Shown here: positions 59,342 to 64,000 of the stretch, in pieces
Numbering within the stretch: position 1 is the stretch's first letter
How the letters are laid out: every line of letters starts with the position of its first letter
Origin: Gracilimonas sp046602855
GTDB lineage: Bacteria > Bacteroidota > Rhodothermia > Balneolales > Balneolaceae
Direction: 5' to 3'
DNA length: 64,000 nt
Assembly: GCF_046602855.1 (NCBI RefSeq)
Contig: NZ_JBKINJ010000001.1
Coordinates: forward strand, 372,001-436,000
The notes under the pieces: model-generated
Database searches by the model: none
The model's input: the letters and a program-made list of their open reading frames with translations, nothing else
What the model was told of the DNA's origin: nothing
Made by a program: the position numbers and the translations under genes

Positions 59342-60874
59342 ATGAACTTCAAAGTTACATTAACTTACTTAGCCAGCTTTATGTTGGCATCATTACTACT
59401 TATTTCTTGTGGTGATGATAATTCAAGCGGAACTGAACAAACGGAAGCTCCAAGTGTGGAAGCACCTGCAGCATTAAGCGGAACTGTAGACGAGCCAGTT
59501 GAAATTACTTTCACAATTACTGCCAGTGCCGGGTATGCTTCTTCCAGTTTATCAGCTGAAAATGGTAATGCTACTATTATTTCAGAGCCATCAACAGGTG
59601 AAACCTCTGGTTCAGTTGTGGTCGAATTCACTCCAACAGCTATCGGTACCGGAACTGTCGATCTGATTATTACGGATGCCGACGGCTTGACAGAAGACGC
59701 TACTGCTATTATCAATATCAGTAATACTATTATTGTTACTGATAATATTACTTCAAATACTACTTGGAGAGACGGTAAGACCTACATTCTTGGTGGACGT
59801 ATTGCAGTTGAAGCCGGTGCAACCCTTACTATTGAAGGTGGCGCAGTTGTTAAAGGCGAAGCCGGTACGGGCTCAAATGCGACCGCTCTTTTGGTGGCAC
59901 GTGATGCAACACTGAATGCAAACGGTTCAGAGACAGCTCCGATCATCTTTACTTCAATAGCTGATGAGATCACTCCTGAAGACGTGGATGCGGGCAATTT
60001 TGCAAGTCCTAACCTTGATCCTGATATCAGTGGACTTTGGGGCGGTGTGATCGTATTAGGAAACGCTCCTATTTCCGCACAAAATGCAAATGGTGATGAT
60101 GTAACTGAAGTTCAGATCGAAGGTATACCATCTTCAGATTCAAACGGACTATATGGTGGAAATGACGCTACTGACAGTTCAGGTTCAATCACTTACATAT
60201 CCATTCGTCATGGAGGTTCAAACATCGGTGAAGGGAATGAGATCAATGGCCTGACTCTTGGTGGAGTTGGTAATGGTACAGTTGTAGAAAACATCGAAGT
60301 AGTTGCCAATCAGGATGATGGTGTTGAGTGGTTTGGCGGTACGGTTAACGTAACTAATGTACTGGTTTGGAATAGTGGTGATGACGCTATCGATACTGAT
60401 CAGGCCTGGGCTGGAACTCTTGATAACGTAGTAATTGTAAGTGCATATGACTCTTCATTTGAGTTGGATGGCCCTGAAGGTAACTACACCGGGTCAGGTC
60501 ACTCCATTACAAATGCAACAATATATCATAAAGGTAATGGAGCTGAGGAAATGATTGACGTAGATGATAATACTGACGTCAATATGTCAAACTTGCTATT
60601 CTTCGGTCTCGCTACCGATGAAAATGGAAATGCTGCCAACATCATTTCAAGTGATTACCCGGACTATGCAGCTAATACTAACGGCTATTCAATTACCAAT
60701 ATTGAAGCTGTGATTCCAAGCGGATTGACAGCGGCCGATTATTTCACTGGGGGACTTGATTCTGAAGTTACAGAAATAGCGGACATAAGCAGTGCCACTG
60801 TAGGTGCAGATGTCAGCGTATTTGGCTGGACCTGGGCAAATGTATCCGGTGCTCTGAGTAGTATAGGACTTTAA
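59342..60874 (+). CDS. Beta-helix lipoprotein paired with a TonB-dependent receptor
   Basis: The frame opens at 59303, but the ATG at 59342 gives a clean lipoprotein signal peptide (FMLASLLLISCG, lipidated Cys near residue 23) and 510 aa. The next 110 residues look Ig-like (EPVEITFTITASAGYASSS). The rest is a right-handed beta-helix-like sequence rich in Gly, Asn and Asp. Runs such as VLVWNSGDDAIDTDQAWAG and SAYDSSFELDGPEGNYTGSG suggest surface Ca2+ or ligand binding. It directly precedes the receptor gene, so it may be the surface partner that captures the substrate. The ligand is unknown; some database entries for such proteins carry misleading transporter names. Confidence 0.75.
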   Translation: MNFKVTLTYLASFMLASLLLISCGDDNSSGTEQTEAPSVEAPAALSGTVDEPVEITFTITASAGYASSSLSAENGNATIISEPSTGETSGSVVVEFTPTAIGTGTVDLIITDADGLTEDATAIINISNTIIVTDNITSNTTWRDGKTYILGGRIAVEAGATLTIEGGAVVKGEAGTGSNATALLVARDATLNANGSETAPIIFTSIADEITPEDVDAGNFASPNLDPDISGLWGGVIVLGNAPISAQNANGDDVTEVQIEGIPSSDSNGLYGGNDATDSSGSITYISIRHGGSNIGEGNEINGLTLGGVGNGTVVENIEVVANQDDGVEWFGGTVNVTNVLVWNSGDDAIDTDQAWAGTLDNVVIVSAYDSSFELDGPEGNYTGSGHSITNATIYHKGNGAEEMIDVDDNTDVNMSNLLFFGLATDENGNAANIISSDYPDYAANTNGYSITNIEAVIPSGLTAADYFTGGLDSEVTEIADISSATVGADVSVFGWTWANVSGALSSIGL

Positions 60875-60970
60875 ACATACACAGCTAGGTTATTTGCTTG
60901 CCCTTTTTGAAAGAAGGGCAAGCATTTTTATTAACACCCATTTTCCAAAAAAAAAATAAGATCAGCACTT

Positions 60971-63862
60971 ATGAAAATGACAAAACAATTCCTTCCAATA
61001 TTAATATTGGTCTGTAGTTTTTCAATTAACGCCTTCGCTCAAAAAGGAACACTAAGAGGAACTATAATTGACGATGAAACAGCCGAACCTATTTTCGGTG
61101 CAACTATATACATACAAAGTACAGGAACCGGTACTACTTCCGATTTTGACGGAAAATTTGAATTACAACTTGATCCCGGTGAGTACACACTGCGAATCTC
61201 ATATATATCCTACCAAACTATAGAAATTGAAGACGTTGAGATAGATGAAGGAGAAGTGACCAATCTTGCGAATATTCGCTTGAATCCCGCTATTACTGAG
61301 TTAGACAATGTAGTGGTTACTTCGCAGAGGGTCACTATTTCTGAGGCAGCTATCATGACGGCCAAGATGAATTCAGCAAATGTGATCGATGGTATCTCGG
61401 CTGAGGCCTTTTCCAAGATCGGTGTTTCTGATGCAGCCGAAGCTCTAAAAAATGTGACCGGGGTGTCTGTTGAAGGCGGTAAATATGTTTATGTAAGGGG
61501 ACTGGGCGATCGCTACACCCAAACCATGCTAAATTCTGTCGAGATCCCAAGCCTGGATCCGGATCGTAACAGTTTGCAGATCGATATCTTTCCGACCAAT
61601 CTGATCAACAATATGGTGATCACCAAAACTGCCGTGGCAGAAATGCCGGCTAACTTTACCGGTGGTATCGTGGATATCGAAACGATCGATTTCCCCGAGG
61701 AACCGATCTATGATTTTTCACTGAGTTTCGAATACAATCCTGATATGCATTTCAATAGCAACTTCCTGACCTATGATGGTAGCAGTACTGACATTTTTGG
61801 GTTCGACAGTGGAACCCGGGAACTGCCGGGTGGAACAGATAATAATGACATTCCCACACCAATAAGTGGCAATTCAAGTCAGGAAGTATTTGACTATGTC
61901 AGCAGTTTTGATCCAACGCTTGGCCCTTATTCGGCAACTAACTTTGCAAATTACAGTGCCAGCTTAACACTTGGTAATCAATACAATGTATTTAATGATA
62001 AGAAGCTGGGTTATATCATGTCTCTTACCTATAAGAGTGCATCCAACCACTACAATAATTATCAGCTTGGAGAATATCAGAACCAACCCGATCCGGCTAC
62101 CTATGATCTGATCTACGCCACAAGACAAAACGGTACTTTATCAGAGAAAAATGTTCTTTTAGGCGGACTTACAGGCGTCGCGTTCAAGACGGATAACTCA
62201 AAGTACAAGCTTACAGCTATGCATCTTCAAAACGGAGAAAGCACAGCCGGTAACTTCTTTATTGATAATAGTGAATCTGCACCCGGTCAATCCGGTTACA
62301 CGGCCGATTCCTACAATCTGGAGTACGGTCAAAGAAGCATTACCAATTTTTTACTTAATGGGGTGAATTATTTTGACAACACCAATTGGGAAGTGAACTG
62401 GAGATCTGCGGTAACACTCTCGTCTATGACTGACCCGGATATTCGCAAAACAGCCTATACGATTTCAGTTACGGGTGCTGCCCCTCGTTTCAATGCCGGA
62501 GCCGGAGGTTTCCCAAGCCGCATCTGGAGGTATATGGACGAGGTGAACTTTGCAAATCGCTTAGATATTACACGTGATTATGATCTCTTCGACCTGCCGG
62601 CAAAGCTCAAGTTTGGGGGCAGTTATGTATATAAAGAGCGAGATTTCGAAATTCTTTCATTCAACTTGCAGTTCTTTGGGTCACAACCAGATTTTGATGG
62701 TAACCCTTCTGAAATTCTTGTGGATGAAAACTTATATGGTGGGGGTGGTAACATTTATTACCAATCCGGAAACCCGGATCCGAATCCAAACGCGTACAAT
62801 TCCAACGTAGTGAACTATGCCGGTTACGTTTCCAATGAATTTAATCCATTTGAAAAGCTGAAGGTCTATGTTGGTCTTCGTGCCGAACAATACACTCTGC
62901 GACATACAGGTCGTGATGCCTTGTTTGCACAAGGTGGTACGGGTAACAACCTGGATAACGAAAAGGTATTGGATGGTTTGGATCTATTTCCATCAGCAAA
63001 CCTGAGTTTTGAACTTGGAAAGGATCAAAATCTGAGATTTGCTTATTCCAGAACCATTGCTCGTCCTTCATTCAAGGAAATGTCGTTTGCTCAGATATTG
63101 GATCCGGTATCAGATCGTATCTTTAATGGTGGTCTATTTTCAATAGGAGAGTGGGATGGAAATCTGAGAGAGACTCACATCAACAATGTAGACATGCGCT
63201 GGGAAAAATACATGGGTATGAATGAAATGATCTCAGCCAGTTTATTCTACAAAACGTTTCAAGATCCCATTGAGCTGGTTAGAATACAGGTTCAACAAAC
63301 ATCCAGTGAGTTCCAACCCCGTAATGTTGGAGACGGTCAGGTTTACGGTGCTGAACTTGAACTGCGAAAATCCTTGGGTTTTATATCTGAATCAATCCGC
63401 CATTTTGGGCTCAGCACCAATGTGACTTTGGTCAGGTCTGAGATCGACATGACCGAGCAGGAATTCAGAGCCCGTAAGAACAGTGAAAAGGATGGTCAGA
63501 ATGTGGTTGATACACGTGATATGGCCGGTCAGGCACCCTACATTATCAATGCAGGATTCACCTATGATAATTTAGATAAGGGATTGGATGCCGGTTTTTA
63601 TTACAATGTGAAAGGAGAGACGCTGACAGCCGTAGGTGGTGGGCTTTTTCCGGATGTGTATTCAGAGCCCTTTCACAGTCTTAATTTCAACATGAATAAA
63701 AGCTTTGGTATAGATGGTAAGTCCTCTCTAAGTTTCAGTATCACTAATATTCTTGACGATAGCAGAGAAGAATTTTATCAGGGTTTTAATACCTCCGACC
63801 AGGTCTTTAGTAGCTATAACGAACATCGTAGTGTAAGTATCGGATATAAGTACTCCTTTTGA
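60971..63862 (+). CDS. TonB-dependent outer-membrane receptor
   Basis: A 963-aa receptor. Signal peptide: FLPILILVCSFSINAFAQ, about residue 24. A carboxypeptidase-regulatory-like domain lies at about 26-110 (LRGTIIDDETAEPIFGATIY), and a plug domain at about 120-260 has DAAEALKNVTGVSVEGGKYV and RGLGDRYTQTMLN. A beta-barrel follows with FAYSRTIARPSFKEM, the usual C-terminal barrel motif, and a terminal Phe (SIGYKYSF). No SusD-type gene is adjacent; the lipoprotein upstream takes that place. Import depends on a TonB/ExbB/ExbD complex such as that at 53674. The substrate is unknown. Confidence 0.93.
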   Translation: MKMTKQFLPILILVCSFSINAFAQKGTLRGTIIDDETAEPIFGATIYIQSTGTGTTSDFDGKFELQLDPGEYTLRISYISYQTIEIEDVEIDEGEVTNLANIRLNPAITELDNVVVTSQRVTISEAAIMTAKMNSANVIDGISAEAFSKIGVSDAAEALKNVTGVSVEGGKYVYVRGLGDRYTQTMLNSVEIPSLDPDRNSLQIDIFPTNLINNMVITKTAVAEMPANFTGGIVDIETIDFPEEPIYDFSLSFEYNPDMHFNSNFLTYDGSSTDIFGFDSGTRELPGGTDNNDIPTPISGNSSQEVFDYVSSFDPTLGPYSATNFANYSASLTLGNQYNVFNDKKLGYIMSLTYKSASNHYNNYQLGEYQNQPDPATYDLIYATRQNGTLSEKNVLLGGLTGVAFKTDNSKYKLTAMHLQNGESTAGNFFIDNSESAPGQSGYTADSYNLEYGQRSITNFLLNGVNYFDNTNWEVNWRSAVTLSSMTDPDIRKTAYTISVTGAAPRFNAGAGGFPSRIWRYMDEVNFANRLDITRDYDLFDLPAKLKFGGSYVYKERDFEILSFNLQFFGSQPDFDGNPSEILVDENLYGGGGNIYYQSGNPDPNPNAYNSNVVNYAGYVSNEFNPFEKLKVYVGLRAEQYTLRHTGRDALFAQGGTGNNLDNEKVLDGLDLFPSANLSFELGKDQNLRFAYSRTIARPSFKEMSFAQILDPVSDRIFNGGLFSIGEWDGNLRETHINNVDMRWEKYMGMNEMISASLFYKTFQDPIELVRIQVQQTSSEFQPRNVGDGQVYGAELELRKSLGFISESIRHFGLSTNVTLVRSEIDMTEQEFRARKNSEKDGQNVVDTRDMAGQAPYIINAGFTYDNLDKGLDAGFYYNVKGETLTAVGGGLFPDVYSEPFHSLNFNMNKSFGIDGKSSLSFSITNILDDSREEFYQGFNTSDQVFSSYNEHRSVSIGYKYSF

Positions 63863-63922
63863 TCTGATCTAATTATTACGTCAAATATACGTCTCACGTC
63901 ACCGTGAGGTGTGCTGATCAAG

Positions 63923-63956
63923 GAGAGCTCCGGGGAACCGGGGTTCTCTTTTTTTA
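63923..63956 (+). terminator. Terminator after the TonB-dependent receptor
   Basis: An 11-bp stem (63923-63933 with 63938-63948, including two G-U pairs) with a GGAA tetraloop is followed by TTTTTTT. It closes the lipoprotein-receptor transcript. Confidence 0.9.
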
Positions 63957-64000
63957 TAGATTAGCATTTTAAATAATACGCTGGCTTATTTCCTGACTTA

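Noticed and set aside
1..64000. CRISPR array, prophage, toxin-antitoxin or restriction cassette
   Set aside because: I looked for regularly spaced repeats, phage structural genes and typical defence domains and saw none.

Overview
The window reads as chromosomal DNA of a Gram-negative, aerobic, probably marine bacterium of the FCB group. The best guess is a Balneolota/Rhodothermota relative of the Bacteroidota. This rests on a sphingolipid-type serine palmitoyltransferase, a TonB-dependent receptor with a carboxypeptidase-like N-terminal domain, an exbB/small membrane protein/exbD/exbD cluster, a fused E1 alpha/beta oxo-acid dehydrogenase, an Mrp-type cation antiporter operon, TAnnTTTG-like promoter boxes and moderate-to-low GC. 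It is inference, because no rRNA is present. Almost everything is housekeeping or envelope DNA. I see no prophage, CRISPR array or defence island; one intact insertion sequence is the only mobile element.

Layout. 1-5 kb: the end of a multi-TM membrane protein, radA, rpsU, a TIGR02757-type protein, a methyltransferase and mutY. 5-12.6 kb: a secreted Ig/propeller-like protein and an SDR on the minus strand, divergent from two GT4 glycosyltransferases, serine palmitoyltransferase and a GNAT-like protein. I read this as a (glyco)sphingolipid locus. 12.7-19.3 kb: fumC, the fused E1, heme o synthase, a MerR regulator and a GT2 glycosyltransferase. 19.3-24.1 kb: a universal stress protein and a small protein lying downstream of a TPP riboswitch plus terminator that has no thiamine gene after it, then a SERCA-like Ca2+ P-type ATPase. 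24.1-24.8 kb: six tRNA genes on the minus strand (Pro, Arg, Cys, Glu, His, Glu in transcription order) with two terminators and a perfect 21-bp palindrome. 24.8-28.6 kb: a GT4 enzyme, a secreted propeller-like protein, and an IS256-family element with 25-bp inverted repeats and an 8-bp target duplication, inserted in the U/A-tract of the clpC terminator.

28.6-41.1 kb: clpC, gpmI, rpsT, cmk-rpsA, two small proteins, moxR, uppP, a lipoprotein and an Omp85-like barrel protein. 41.1-48.6 kb: an 11-gene minus-strand operon for a non-canonical Mrp antiporter in which MrpA is split (mrpE, F, G, MbhD-like, MbhE-like, B, C, then three NuoL/M/N-like subunits and a 71-aa protein). 48.9-52.6 kb: pterin carbinolamine dehydratase, rpsF-rpsR-rplI and dsbD. 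52.6-53.7 kb: about 1 kb without a convincing gene. 53.7-63.9 kb: exbB, a small membrane protein, two exbD genes, thiL, ftsH, a beta-helix lipoprotein and a TonB-dependent receptor.

The genes do not form one new system. The items most worth following are the orphan TPP riboswitch ahead of a stress gene, the sphingolipid locus with candidate genes for three core steps plus glycosylation, the split-MrpA operon, and the lipoprotein/TonB receptor pair.
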